This document shows, one piece after another, positions 7,368 to 15,692 of a DNA stretch of 64,000 nt; position 1 is the stretch's first letter, and each line of letters opens with the position of its first letter. The stretch is from VRUE01 sp045805805 (GTDB lineage: Bacteria; Actinomycetota; Thermoleophilia; Solirubrobacterales; 70-9). The stretch is taken from positions 1-64,000 of the forward strand of contig JBJMKO010000133.1 of the NCBI GenBank assembly GCA_045805805.1. The letters are read 5' to 3'. The notes below the pieces were generated by a model. The model made no database searches. It was given only the letters and a program-made list of their open reading frames with translations, and was not told where the DNA came from. Position numbers and translations under genes: made by a program.

Positions 7368-9098
7368 TCATAGCCCAGCTGAGAGGACCTGTGATGCCGC
7401 CGGCGCGGCTACTTCGCCGCCCGCCGCTTCTGCTTCGATCAGCAGCACGCCGATCGCCAGCTTGGCGTGGTCGGCCGGGGCAAAGGCCGCGAACCAGGCG
7501 TCCTTGCGCTGCTGGGGATGGTCGGATTCCTCTTCGCCCGGCTTTGGGCCGAGCTCGGCTGTGCCTGTCTTGCCTGCCACCTGGGCCTCGGGGATCGCTC
7601 CGGCGTAGCCGGTGCCGCCGGTGACGACGCCGACCATCAGCTCGGTCAGCTCGCCGGCGACCTTCGGCGACATCACCCGCACCGGCCCGGCCTCGGGGCG
7701 CAGCTTCGCGTTGGCGACGATCGACGTCGGCGCGCGCACGCCGCGGTTGCCGATCGTCTGGGCGACGCTTGCCATCTCCAGTGGCGTCGCCAGCACTTTG
7801 CCCTGCCCGATAGCGCTGACGCCGAGGTCGACTTCTTCGCCGATCTCGGTCGGAATGGTCGATTCGGCCGGTTCCACTTCGGCGACGATCCGCAGTGCGT
7901 AGAGCGCCGGGGGTGAGTTGAATCCAAACCGTTCCGCGGTTGCCACCAAGTCGTCGTTGCCGATTTCCGGGCCGAGTGGAGCGAAGTCGGCGTTGCACGA
8001 CTCGGCGAATGCCTCGCGGAAGGTGCCTCCGCAGTACTCGCCGTTGGCGTTTTCGATGAATCGGCCGCCGACGTTGACGCCGTTGGTGATTTCGAATTCG
8101 TCGTCGAGCGAGACGAGACCCTTCTGCAGTGCGGCTGTGGCGGTGATCATCTTGAAGGTGGAGCCCGGTGGCTGGGGTGCCGAGAAGGCCTGGCCGGCGA
8201 GGGCGCGAACGTCGCCGTTGCGGGCGTCGAGCACGGCGATGCCGCCGACGCGGCCCGCGAGCGCCGAGACCGCCGATTCCTGCAGGCCAGGATCGATCGT
8301 CGTCTTCACCGGAGCCCCAGGCCGCGGTTCGGCTTCGGCGATAGTCCGTGTCGAACCGTCCGCGTCCACGGCCAGCAAAGACCCCCCCGGCTTTCCCGCG
8401 AGCCTGGCGTTGAAGGCACGCTCGAGACCGCTGACCCCGACCGGGGTGCCGGGCGGGAAGCCCTTGCGGGCCAGTGCGTCGGCTTCGTCTTCTTCGGCGG
8501 TGCCGACTTCGCCGCTGACGTCGATGGCGGCGCTGCCGATGGGGTGCGCTCGGGCTTCGGCCGGTCCCTCGGCGAGAGGCGAGCCGTCGGCGGCCTGGAT
8601 CGGAGCCCGCGGGGCGAGCTCGATCTGGCTTTCCAGGTGCTCGCCAGGGTGCAGGCCCGGGAAGACGAGCGCTTCGTCCCACTCGATGCCGCCTTCGGCA
8701 AAGGGAAGGCCGAGGTCTTCTTCGACCGCGCCGAAGGCGACTGTGTCGGCGAGGACCGGCACGGGGACCACCTCGTGCCCGCCCTGCGAGGAGGGATCGC
8801 CGGGCGAGCCGGTTTCCAACGCACGCACGGTTGCCGTCATCTCGGCGTCGCGGTAGGCGAGGACGAAGTCGCTGAGTTCGATCTGGCGTTGAGAGGCGGG
8901 GTTCAGCTCCCTGTACATGGCAGCGAATTCGTCTCGTTGCCAGGCGTCGGCGAAGCGCTGGGCCGCTTCCTTCTCCGGCGAGCCGGAGGCCCCCGTGCCG
9001 GCGCCGAGGACGAACGCGATCAGGGCGATCAGGCTGAGAGGAAGCGTGCGGGTGACTAGACGGCGACGCCGTTCCACCTCGGGGGGGCGAGGGCTCAT
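7368..9098 (-). CDS. Class B penicillin-binding protein (transpeptidase)
   Basis: Cross-links peptidoglycan outside the membrane. 576 residues: cytoplasmic basic tail, one membrane anchor (about 15-37), an NTF2-like MecA-type N-terminal domain (about 40-160), a dimerisation region, and a transpeptidase domain with S313-T-F-K316, S367-C-N369 and K510-T-G-T. The frame is open far upstream, but those residues are low-complexity and would precede the membrane anchor by over 170 residues, so ATG 9098 is the start; a TACCTT box lies 9 nt before it. Divergent from the MarP-like protease; the 157-nt intergenic region carries a long inverted repeat. No FtsW/RodA partner is adjacent. Confidence 0.92.
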   Translation of the reverse strand: MSPRPPEVERRRRLVTRTLPLSLIALIAFVLGAGTGASGSPEKEAAQRFADAWQRDEFAAMYRELNPASQRQIELSDFVLAYRDAEMTATVRALETGSPGDPSSQGGHEVVPVPVLADTVAFGAVEEDLGLPFAEGGIEWDEALVFPGLHPGEHLESQIELAPRAPIQAADGSPLAEGPAEARAHPIGSAAIDVSGEVGTAEEDEADALARKGFPPGTPVGVSGLERAFNARLAGKPGGSLLAVDADGSTRTIAEAEPRPGAPVKTTIDPGLQESAVSALAGRVGGIAVLDARNGDVRALAGQAFSAPQPPGSTFKMITATAALQKGLVSLDDEFEITNGVNVGGRFIENANGEYCGGTFREAFAESCNADFAPLGPEIGNDDLVATAERFGFNSPPALYALRIVAEVEPAESTIPTEIGEEVDLGVSAIGQGKVLATPLEMASVAQTIGNRGVRAPTSIVANAKLRPEAGPVRVMSPKVAGELTELMVGVVTGGTGYAGAIPEAQVAGKTGTAELGPKPGEEESDHPQQRKDAWFAAFAPADHAKLAIGVLLIEAEAAGGEVAAPAASQVLSAGL

Positions 9099-9115
9099 TT
9101 TGTTTGAAAGGTAGT

Positions 9116-9234
9116 GGAGGGGTCGGGTGCCTCTCCTGCTTGCTGGGTTTTTCGCCGCAGCGTCGGGTTTGTTCGCTGAGTGGTTCTTGCGAAAAACATG
9201 ACGCCGCTGCTCAGGAGAGACACCCGACCCCTCC
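9116..9234. repeat. Long inverted repeat in a divergent promoter region
   Basis: Arms 9116-9138 and 9212-9234 pair at 22 of 23 positions. Inside are two further complementary pairs in interleaved order: GTTTTTCGC (9147-9155) with GCGAAAAAC (9189-9197), and GCAGCGTC (9157-9164) with GACGCCGCTGC (9200-9210, one bulge). It lies between the divergent starts of the penicillin-binding protein and the MarP-like protease. Confidence 0.75.
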
Positions 9235-9254
9235 TTCCTGCTTCCATTGAGTCC

Positions 9255-10400
9255 ATGACCGTGTTGGACTGGGCGATCGTCGCGTTTACGTTGGCGCTGG
9301 GGCTTTGGGGATACCGGCAGGGTTTGATCGTCGGCACGCTCACTCTCCTTGGGTTTGCTTTGGGGGCCTTTGCCGGGAGCCGGATCGGGCCTTTGCTCTT
9401 GAACCAGGGATCGGAGTCGCCATATGCGCCGCTGTGCGCGGCGCTGGGGGCGCTGATCGGTGGGGCGCTGGTGGCGGTGGCACTGGAGAGCCTCGCCCTG
9501 GGGCTGCGTTTGCGGTTGCTCGGGGGCAGGAGCGCGCTGCACCGTGCCGACGGGGCCGGCGGAGCCGCCCTGGTCGCCGCGGTTGCCCTGGGGCTGGTCT
9601 GGGTCTTCGGCGCCGTCGCCCTGCACGCGCCGGGGACGGTGCAGCTACGCGCCGACGTGCAGGGCTCGCTGATCCTGCGCAGCCTCAACGAAGTGCTGCC
9701 GCCTTCGGGGGCGATCCTGCAGGCGCTGGACCGGGTCGACCCGGCGCCCTCGATCGTCGGTCCGGCCGCGCCGGTGGCGGCGCCGGACCCAAAGGTCGTC
9801 GCCGACCCGGACGTGATGGCGGCCGACGCTTCGGTGGTCCGTGTCCTCGGTACCGCCTGCGGGCTGGGGATCGAGGGCTCGGGCTGGGTCGCCGCACCGG
9901 GACTGGTCGTGACCAATGCTCACGTCGTCGCGGGCGAGGACGACACGACGGTGACGACTCAGGACGGGGCCTCGCTGGAAGCGACGCCCGTCCACTACGA
10001 CCCCAAAAACGACCTCGCCGTGCTGCGTATCGACGCCGGGTTGCCGATGCTGCCGGTCGCTCCCGATCCGCACTCGGGCACGAGTGCCGCGGTGCTCGGC
10101 TACCCGGAGAACGGGCCCTACGCGGTCTCCGCGGCGCGCCTCGGAGAGACGCGCGAGACGCTCGGCGAGGACTCCTACGGCCAGGGCCCGGTCCGGCGAG
10201 CGATCGTCTCCCTGCGTGGCACCGTCCGCAGCGGCAACTCCGGCGGCCCGATCGTCGACAGCCGCGGCCGCGTCCTCGGGACCGTCTTCGCCGCGACCAC
10301 CACCGGACCCCCGGGCGGGTTCGCGGTCCCCGACGAAGTCGTCGAAATCGCGCTGGGGAAGACATCGTCCAGCGTCGACACCGGCCCCTGCGCGGCCTGA
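9255..10400 (+). CDS. marP: MarP-like membrane serine protease (CvpA-trypsin fusion)
   Basis: 381 residues from ATG 9255. N-terminal CvpA-like domain with four predicted membrane helices (1-125), then a chymotrypsin-fold periplasmic protease with triad H223 (NAHVV), D253 (NDLAVLRI) and S329 (SGNSGGPIV). A Cys at 202, just at the protease start, and a C-terminal Cys at 379 match the disulfide known to stabilise Mycobacterium tuberculosis MarP. MarP supports acid and cell-wall stress resistance; pairing with a divergent penicillin-binding protein fits a cell-wall role (inference). In-frame upstream starts at 9180 and 9198 would run into the inverted repeat and add no conserved sequence. Confidence 0.88.
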   Translation: MTVLDWAIVAFTLALGLWGYRQGLIVGTLTLLGFALGAFAGSRIGPLLLNQGSESPYAPLCAALGALIGGALVAVALESLALGLRLRLLGGRSALHRADGAGGAALVAAVALGLVWVFGAVALHAPGTVQLRADVQGSLILRSLNEVLPPSGAILQALDRVDPAPSIVGPAAPVAAPDPKVVADPDVMAADASVVRVLGTACGLGIEGSGWVAAPGLVVTNAHVVAGEDDTTVTTQDGASLEATPVHYDPKNDLAVLRIDAGLPMLPVAPDPHSGTSAAVLGYPENGPYAVSAARLGETRETLGEDSYGQGPVRRAIVSLRGTVRSGNSGGPIVDSRGRVLGTVFAATTTGPPGGFAVPDEVVEIALGKTSSSVDTGPCAA

Positions 10401-10403
10401 TCA

Positions 10404-10418
10404 CTTACGTTCGGTAAG
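10404..10418. promoter_or_regulatory. Candidate operator overlapping the HxlR gene -10 box
   Basis: A short dyad CTTAC-gttcg-GTAAG at 10404-10418. Its right arm overlaps TAAGCT (10415-10420), which lies 8 nt upstream of the GTG start of the HxlR-type gene, so a bound repressor would block the promoter. Autoregulation is inferred from position only. Confidence 0.4.
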
Positions 10419-10428
10419 CTCCAACGAA

Positions 10429-10779
10429 GTGGAGGTTGGGTCCTCGACCCAAGATCAAGCCGTTGACGGCAAAGGCGTCTGTCCGCATTTCCACGCCGCG
10501 ATCGAGTTGATCGGCAAGCGCTGGACGGGAGCGATTCTCTGCGCCCTGACCGCGGGCCCGCTGCGCTTCGGCGAGCTGGCCAGGGCGGTGCCGGGCCTCT
10601 CCGACCGGCTGCTCTCCCAGCGGCTTCGCGAGCTCGAGGACGAAAGCCTGGTCGAGCGGGAGGTCGAGGCGGGGACGCCGGTCCGCGTCACCTACTCGCT
10701 GACGGCGAAGGGCGCCGATCTGGGCCCGGCGATCACTGAGCTGAAGCAGTGGGCCAACCGCTGGCACGACACCGCCTGA
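10429..10779 (+). CDS. HxlR/MarR-type winged-helix transcription regulator
   Basis: 116 residues from GTG 10429. The HxlR signature is clear: CPHFHAAIELIGKRWTGAILCALTAGPLRFGELARAVPGLSDRLLSQRLRELEDESLVEREV, a winged helix with the recognition helix in SDRLLSQRLREL. The conserved Cys of the family (GVCPHF) is present, often a thiol or electrophile sensor in this family. The start is set by a TAAGCT box 8 nt upstream and by loss of homology before it. No obvious target gene is adjacent. Confidence 0.87.
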   Translation: MEVGSSTQDQAVDGKGVCPHFHAAIELIGKRWTGAILCALTAGPLRFGELARAVPGLSDRLLSQRLRELEDESLVEREVEAGTPVRVTYSLTAKGADLGPAITELKQWANRWHDTA

Positions 10780-10809
10780 CCCGTCACCCGAGCGGGATAG
10801 CCTGAATTT

Positions 10810-12090
10810 GTGGAACTGCCAGGTCCGTTTCCAGTCGGTCGCTACGCGAAAACCCTGCGTGAGGAGCTGCGCAAGCGGGCGCGGGTGCAGCTGATCGGCG
10901 AGGTGACTGGACTCAGGCACACGCCAAAGCAGTCCTACTTCGAGCTGCGCGACAGCGAAGGGGCGGTGCCGTGCACGATCTGGGCGAACGAGCTCGGGCA
11001 GCTGAAGCTCCCGGATGGCGCATTGCGCGATGGCGCCGAGTTCGTCGCCGGCGGTGGCCCCGACTACTTCATCGGCAGCCAGGCCTCCTCGCCGGGGTTC
11101 TCGTTTCGGGTGACGCAGCTGCGACTCGCCGGCGAGGGCGACCTGCTGGCGCGCCTGGAGGCACTGCGCAAGCAGCTGCAGGCCGAGGGGCTTTTCGAGC
11201 TGCAGCGGCAATTGGCGCGACCGCTGCTTCCGAAGACGATCGGCGTCGTCACGGCGGAGACCGGTGCCGCCCGGCGCGACCTGCTGGCCGGATTGGAGCG
11301 ACGCGGCTGGCGGGGCACCGTCGTCTGGGCTTTCGCGCCGGTGCAGGACCGCCACGCGGCGCCGGCGATCGCGGCCGCGATCCAGGGCCTCGCCGCGCAG
11401 CCGCAGATCGAGGCGATCGTCGTCACCCGCGGCGGCGGCAGCCTCGCCGACCTCTGGGCCTTCTGCGACGAGACGCTTTGCCGCACCGTGGCGATGCTGC
11501 GGGTGCCGGTGATCAGCGCCGTCGGGCACGAGCGCGACTCGACCCTGATCGACGACGTTGCCGCGGTCGCCTGCTCGACCCCGACCCACGCGGCGGAGGC
11601 CGCCGTCCCACTCGACTGCGTCGCGGCCCGCGGTTCGCTCGAGCGGGGTGCCGGCTCTCTGCGCCGCGCCGCCGAGGGCGCGATTCCCGTGCGCACGCCC
11701 CACCTGGTCTCCCTTGCCCGCGGCCCCGCGCGGGCGTTGCGCCGCGAGCAGCTCGCCCTCAACCAGAAGACGCGAGAGATCCGCGCCGCCTCCGAACGCG
11801 GCATCGCCGAGCGGCTCGGCTTCCAGCGCCGCCTCGCCGGCGTGGTCCTCGAGCGGGCGAGCCGGCGCGCTGCCGGGGCGGACATGGAGCGCCGCCGGGA
11901 GGCGCTGCACCGGGCGGCGGTCGCGCTTCGCGCCCACCAGCCCGAGCGCACCCTGGAACGCGGCTACGCCCTGGTCGAGGCCGGCGACGGCGAACCCGTC
12001 ACGAGCGCGGACGCCGCGGTCGCCGCCGAGCGCGTCAGACTGCGCTTCTCCGACGGCAGCGTCGGGGCCAGGATCGAGGATCGGGAGTGA
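10810..12090 (+). CDS. xseA: Exodeoxyribonuclease VII large subunit
   Basis: Catalytic subunit of the single-strand exonuclease that trims DNA in repair and recombination. 426 residues from GTG 10810: N-terminal OB fold (PVGRYAKTLREELRKRARVQLIGEVTGLRHTPKQSYFELRDSEGAVPCTIW), then the catalytic domain (KTIGVVTAETGAARRDL, VVTRGGGSLADLWAFCDETL, ISAVGHERDSTLIDDVA) and a C-terminal helical region (RAHQPERTLERGYALVEAGDG). A TAGCCT box 6 nt upstream suggests a leaderless mRNA. The stop overlaps the xseB start. Confidence 0.95.
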   Translation: MELPGPFPVGRYAKTLREELRKRARVQLIGEVTGLRHTPKQSYFELRDSEGAVPCTIWANELGQLKLPDGALRDGAEFVAGGGPDYFIGSQASSPGFSFRVTQLRLAGEGDLLARLEALRKQLQAEGLFELQRQLARPLLPKTIGVVTAETGAARRDLLAGLERRGWRGTVVWAFAPVQDRHAAPAIAAAIQGLAAQPQIEAIVVTRGGGSLADLWAFCDETLCRTVAMLRVPVISAVGHERDSTLIDDVAAVACSTPTHAAEAAVPLDCVAARGSLERGAGSLRRAAEGAIPVRTPHLVSLARGPARALRREQLALNQKTREIRAASERGIAERLGFQRRLAGVVLERASRRAAGADMERRREALHRAAVALRAHQPERTLERGYALVEAGDGEPVTSADAAVAAERVRLRFSDGSVGARIEDRE

Positions 12091-12323
12091 CGGAGAAACC
12101 AGACAGCTACGAGGTCGCGGTCGAGCGGCTGGAGCAGATCATCGACCGGCTCGACTCCGGGCAGGCCGGACTGCGGGAGACCCTAGACCTCTGCGGCGAG
12201 GGCCGCGAGCTGGTCACCTACTGCGCTGCCGAGCTCGACGCCGTGGGCGAGGGGCTGAAGGAGCTGAAGCTCGACGAGCTCGCGGCGAAGCTTGCCACCT
12301 CGGCCGAGCCCGACACGCTCTGA
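12087..12323 (+). CDS. xseB: Exodeoxyribonuclease VII small subunit
   Basis: 78 residues from GTG 12087, whose GTGA overlaps the xseA stop, so the two are translationally coupled. Family pattern SYEVAVERLEQIIDRLDSGQAGLRETLDLCGEGRELVTYCAAEL is complete; these helices wrap the large subunit. Its TGA (12321-12323) directly abuts the stop of the convergent addA gene at 12324, with no intergenic base. Confidence 0.93.
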   Translation: MTEKPDSYEVAVERLEQIIDRLDSGQAGLRETLDLCGEGRELVTYCAAELDAVGEGLKELKLDELAAKLATSAEPDTL

Positions 12324-15300
12324 TCAACCCGCTCTGACCCGGGCGATCTCGCTTTCGAGCCTGCTTCTGCCGGCCTCGATCTCGCTCGCTCCCCACCTCG
12401 CGACGACCGGCTCCTCGGGGCGCTCCAGGAAGACGTAGGCGAGCTCGACCTCATCCGTCCCCCGTGCCTCGGCGACCGCCAGCGCGTATATGGCCTGCTG
12501 GATCTCGTAGCGAGCTGTGAGCTCGGCCGGCTCCCGGCCGTCGAGCCTGTCGGTCTTGTAGTCGACGATCAGTGGCGGGCTGCCGTCCTCCTCCACCAGC
12601 AGGTCGATCGAGCCGCGCAGGACGGTGTCGGCGACCTTGACCAGCAGTGGGACCTCGGCGCGGGTGCGCTCGGCATCCCGCACTCGGTCGGCGAAGAAGC
12701 CAGAGTCGAGCCAGGCCCGGAACGGCACCAGCAGGGCCTCTTCGGTGAGGTCGGGGTCGCCCGCCTCCGCGGAGGTCGCGATGCGACGCGCCAGCTCGGC
12801 CGAGGGCGGCTGCCATCCGTTGGCCTGGCCCCACTCGAACAGCAGGTGGACGGCTCTGCCCCGCGCCGCGCCTCCCTCGGCCGCGTGCTCGCTGCCGTTC
12901 TTTTCGCGGAGCGCCCGGTCGCTGCCGAGTGGGCGGATCTCGGAGCCCTTGCCGCCAGCGGATATCGCGGTGTAGGAGAGCGGGCGCCGAGGAGCCCTTG
13001 CGGCCCTGACCGCGACCAGCGGCGCCGGCCCGTCGCCGGCGTCCCGCTCCGGGCCCAGCTCCTTGCGCACGGCGACCAGGGCGCTTGCGCGCTCCACCGT
13101 GGCGAGGTTGACGCGAACCGCGATCTCGGACGGCTGGAACGAAGCGTCCAGCCCCGGCCTCGGCTCGGGGACCGCGACCTCGACGCTCGAGTCGCGCTCG
13201 CGGTCGATCTCGAACCCAGCGACGATCCGCTCGATCACGGCTTCGCCGTGGCTCACGCGGGAAGGGGGAGAAGGGCGGATGACGCCGCTCAGCAGCAGTC
13301 GCTCGCGGGCTCGCGTCGCCCCGACGTGAAAGAGGCGGAGCTCCTCCTCGGCGCCGCGCCTCTGAGTTTCCTCGTCGAGCTCGCGCTGGGCGTAGAGGTT
13401 GACCCCGCGAGCCCCGAGCCGGCGCAGCTGCATTCCTACCCGTGGCGCCTCGGGCTCGCGGCCGATGGTGAGCAGGGGGGTGCGCGCGGGGGGGAGGAGG
13501 CCGCGGGAGAGGTGGGGGATCGCGACCACGTCGAACTCGAGTCCCTTGGCGCTGTGGATCGTCATGATCCTCACCCCGTCGTGGCCCTCCAGGGCGGTTG
13601 CCGCCTGGGCGTCGGCGTCGGCATCGGCGCGCGCGGCGAGGAAATCGAGCAGGCCGCGCAGGTCGCGGCCCTCGCTTGCCTCGAACTCGGCGGCGAGGCG
13701 CATCAGCTTGCGAACGTTGGCGAAGCGGGCCTCCCCGGCGGGGCGCATCAGCACCGCCAGGTCGTAGCCGGTCTCGGTCACCGCGGCGTCGATCAGGCCG
13801 GCCAGGGAAAGCGAGGCGGCGCGGCGGCGCAGCTCGGCCACCTTCTCGGCGAAGGTGCGCAGCAGCGAGAGCTCTGCCGCGGGGATCTGTCCGAGTCGCT
13901 CTCCGTCGACGCCTTCGTCCTCGCCCAGGCCCGTCGCCCGCTCGAGCGCCGGCCAGAGGTGGCGACCCTTGCCCGCCGCCGCCCGCAGCAGCCAGAGCGT
14001 GTCCGGCGCCACTCCGCAGGCGGGTGAGGCGAGCGTCCCCAGCAGCGACTGGTCGTCGAGCGGGTTGCAGATCGTCGCCAGCAGCGCGCAGACGTCGGCG
14101 ACCTGCTGCTGGGACCAGTAGCCGCGGCCGCCGACGACGTAGGGGCGCAGGCCGGCCCGTTCCAGCGAGTCCTCGTGGGCGTCGAGGCGGGTGAAGGCTC
14201 GCAGCAGCACGACCATCGAGCCCCGGTCGACGCCCTGGTCGGCCAGCTCGCGCAGCCGCGAGGCGAGGAAGCGGGCCTCTGCCAGCTGGTTGGCAGGCGT
14301 GCGCGCGTCGGTCGTCGGGTCGAGCTGGATCTCCTCGTCGGTCCAGCCGTCGCGGCCAGTGAGCAGCACCTCCACCGCCGGGCCGTCTCCTGGGGGTTGC
14401 GGGCGGGCGGGCGGGGTGCCCACCCGCAGCGGAGCGTAGTCGTCCAGCAGCCGTTCTCCGATCGCGTTGACGGCGCCGATCACCTCGGGGCGAGAGCGGA
14501 AGTTGCCGCTGAGGGGGATCGCCTCCGCCGTGGCGCTCGCCTCGGTCGCCCTTCGCCGTTCGCGGAACACGTCGAGGTCGGCGTGCCTGAAGCCGTAGAT
14601 CGACTGCAGCTCGTCGCCGACGGTCATCAGCTGCGCCCCCGGTCCGCGCAGCGCTTCGATCAAGCGCAGCTGAAGCCGGTTGGTGTCTTGGAACTCGTCG
14701 ACCAGGAGGTGACTGAACCTGTTCCGGTAGGCGGCTCCCGTCTCGGTTCGTTCGAGCAGCCGTACCGCCAGCAGCTGCAGGTCCTCGAAGTCGATCCCGG
14801 CCCGCCTGGCCTTGGCGAGGGCGAAGCGCTCGGAGAACAGCCGCAGGAGCTCGGCGACGTGCCGGTAGGCGAGGCCGCCCTCGCCGGCCTCGGCGACGCG
14901 GCTCACAGCGGCGTCGATCGCCTCCCTGCAGGCGGCCACCGGCTTTGCCTTGCTCGTCATTCTCAGCGAGGCAATCTCGCCGAGGTCCGGGGGGCTCTGC
15001 GTCCCGTCGAGGAGGGCCAGCGCCCGTTCGAGCAGTTCGTGGTTGGCGCTGCCGGGCTTCAGCTCCCCGATCGTCTCCGTGGCGATCTCGGCGGCGTATC
15101 GCAAGGCCGCCGGCACGTCCGGCTCGGGTTGGTCGGGAAGCCGGGGCTCGTCCTCGCCTCGGCTGCGCAGCTCGGCGTGCGCGCCGAGCACGATGTCCCG
15201 TAGCCCAGCGATGTCGAACGCCGCGACGGTGTTCTCGCGCTCGCGCTCGCCTCCGGCCAGGAACGCCTCGAGCGCCTCGTCGAACGCCTCGACCGCCGCC

Positions 15301-15692
15301 CGCTCGGCCTCGGGAGCGTCCAGCACGCGGAAGCGGGGATCGATGCCGACCGCCACCGGATGGGCTGAGAGCAGGCGGTTGCAGAAGCCGTGGATGGTCG
15401 TCACCCAGGAGCCGCCAAGCCCCGGCAGCAGCTTGCGGGCGCGCTCCGAACCGGACTCGGCCCGGCGCTCGATCTCGGCGCGGATCCGCCGACGCAGCTC
15501 GGCCGCGGCCTTGTCGGTGAAGGTGAAGGCGAGGATCGCGTCCGCGGAGACGTCCTGCTCGCAGATCAGCCGGCAGTAGCGGTCGACGATGACCCCGGTC
15601 TTGCCGGTGCCGGCACCGGCCTCGACCAGGATCTCGGTGCCAGTCGCCTCGATCGCGGCCCGCTGTTCCTCGGTCGGCTGCCGCTCGCTCAC
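12324..15692 (-). CDS. addA: AddA/UvrD-type helicase-nuclease
   Basis: 1,122 residues. Superfamily 1 helicase motifs are all visible: Q motif TEEQRAAIEA, Walker A EAGAGTGKT (about residues 22-30), motif Ia/Ib AFTFTDKAAAELRRR, Walker B VDEFQDTN, motif III TVGDELQSIYGFR, motif V/VI HSAKGLEFDVV and VGATRARERLLLS. The C-terminus is a RecB-family nuclease (RGSIDLLVEEDGSPPLIVDYKTD, then YEIQQAIYALAVAEA). With the adjacent AddB it should form the double-strand-break end-processing complex. Its ATG overlaps the addB stop by 4 nt (addB first). The functionally similar actinobacterial AdnAB is the alternative name, but the partner looks like AddB. Confidence 0.9.
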   Translation of the reverse strand: MSERQPTEEQRAAIEATGTEILVEAGAGTGKTGVIVDRYCRLICEQDVSADAILAFTFTDKAAAELRRRIRAEIERRAESGSERARKLLPGLGGSWVTTIHGFCNRLLSAHPVAVGIDPRFRVLDAPEAERAAVEAFDEALEAFLAGGERERENTVAAFDIAGLRDIVLGAHAELRSRGEDEPRLPDQPEPDVPAALRYAAEIATETIGELKPGSANHELLERALALLDGTQSPPDLGEIASLRMTSKAKPVAACREAIDAAVSRVAEAGEGGLAYRHVAELLRLFSERFALAKARRAGIDFEDLQLLAVRLLERTETGAAYRNRFSHLLVDEFQDTNRLQLRLIEALRGPGAQLMTVGDELQSIYGFRHADLDVFRERRRATEASATAEAIPLSGNFRSRPEVIGAVNAIGERLLDDYAPLRVGTPPARPQPPGDGPAVEVLLTGRDGWTDEEIQLDPTTDARTPANQLAEARFLASRLRELADQGVDRGSMVVLLRAFTRLDAHEDSLERAGLRPYVVGGRGYWSQQQVADVCALLATICNPLDDQSLLGTLASPACGVAPDTLWLLRAAAGKGRHLWPALERATGLGEDEGVDGERLGQIPAAELSLLRTFAEKVAELRRRAASLSLAGLIDAAVTETGYDLAVLMRPAGEARFANVRKLMRLAAEFEASEGRDLRGLLDFLAARADADADAQAATALEGHDGVRIMTIHSAKGLEFDVVAIPHLSRGLLPPARTPLLTIGREPEAPRVGMQLRRLGARGVNLYAQRELDEETQRRGAEEELRLFHVGATRARERLLLSGVIRPSPPSRVSHGEAVIERIVAGFEIDRERDSSVEVAVPEPRPGLDASFQPSEIAVRVNLATVERASALVAVRKELGPERDAGDGPAPLVAVRAARAPRRPLSYTAISAGGKGSEIRPLGSDRALREKNGSEHAAEGGAARGRAVHLLFEWGQANGWQPPSAELARRIATSAEAGDPDLTEEALLVPFRAWLDSGFFADRVRDAERTRAEVPLLVKVADTVLRGSIDLLVEEDGSPPLIVDYKTDRLDGREPAELTARYEIQQAIYALAVAEARGTDEVELAYVFLERPEEPVVARWGASEIEAGRSRLESEIARVRAG

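Noticed and set aside
7368..9626. 752-residue version of the penicillin-binding protein
   Set aside because: The extra 176 residues are Gln/Pro/Arg-rich, cross the divergent promoter and precede the membrane anchor; ATG 9098 has a -10 box.
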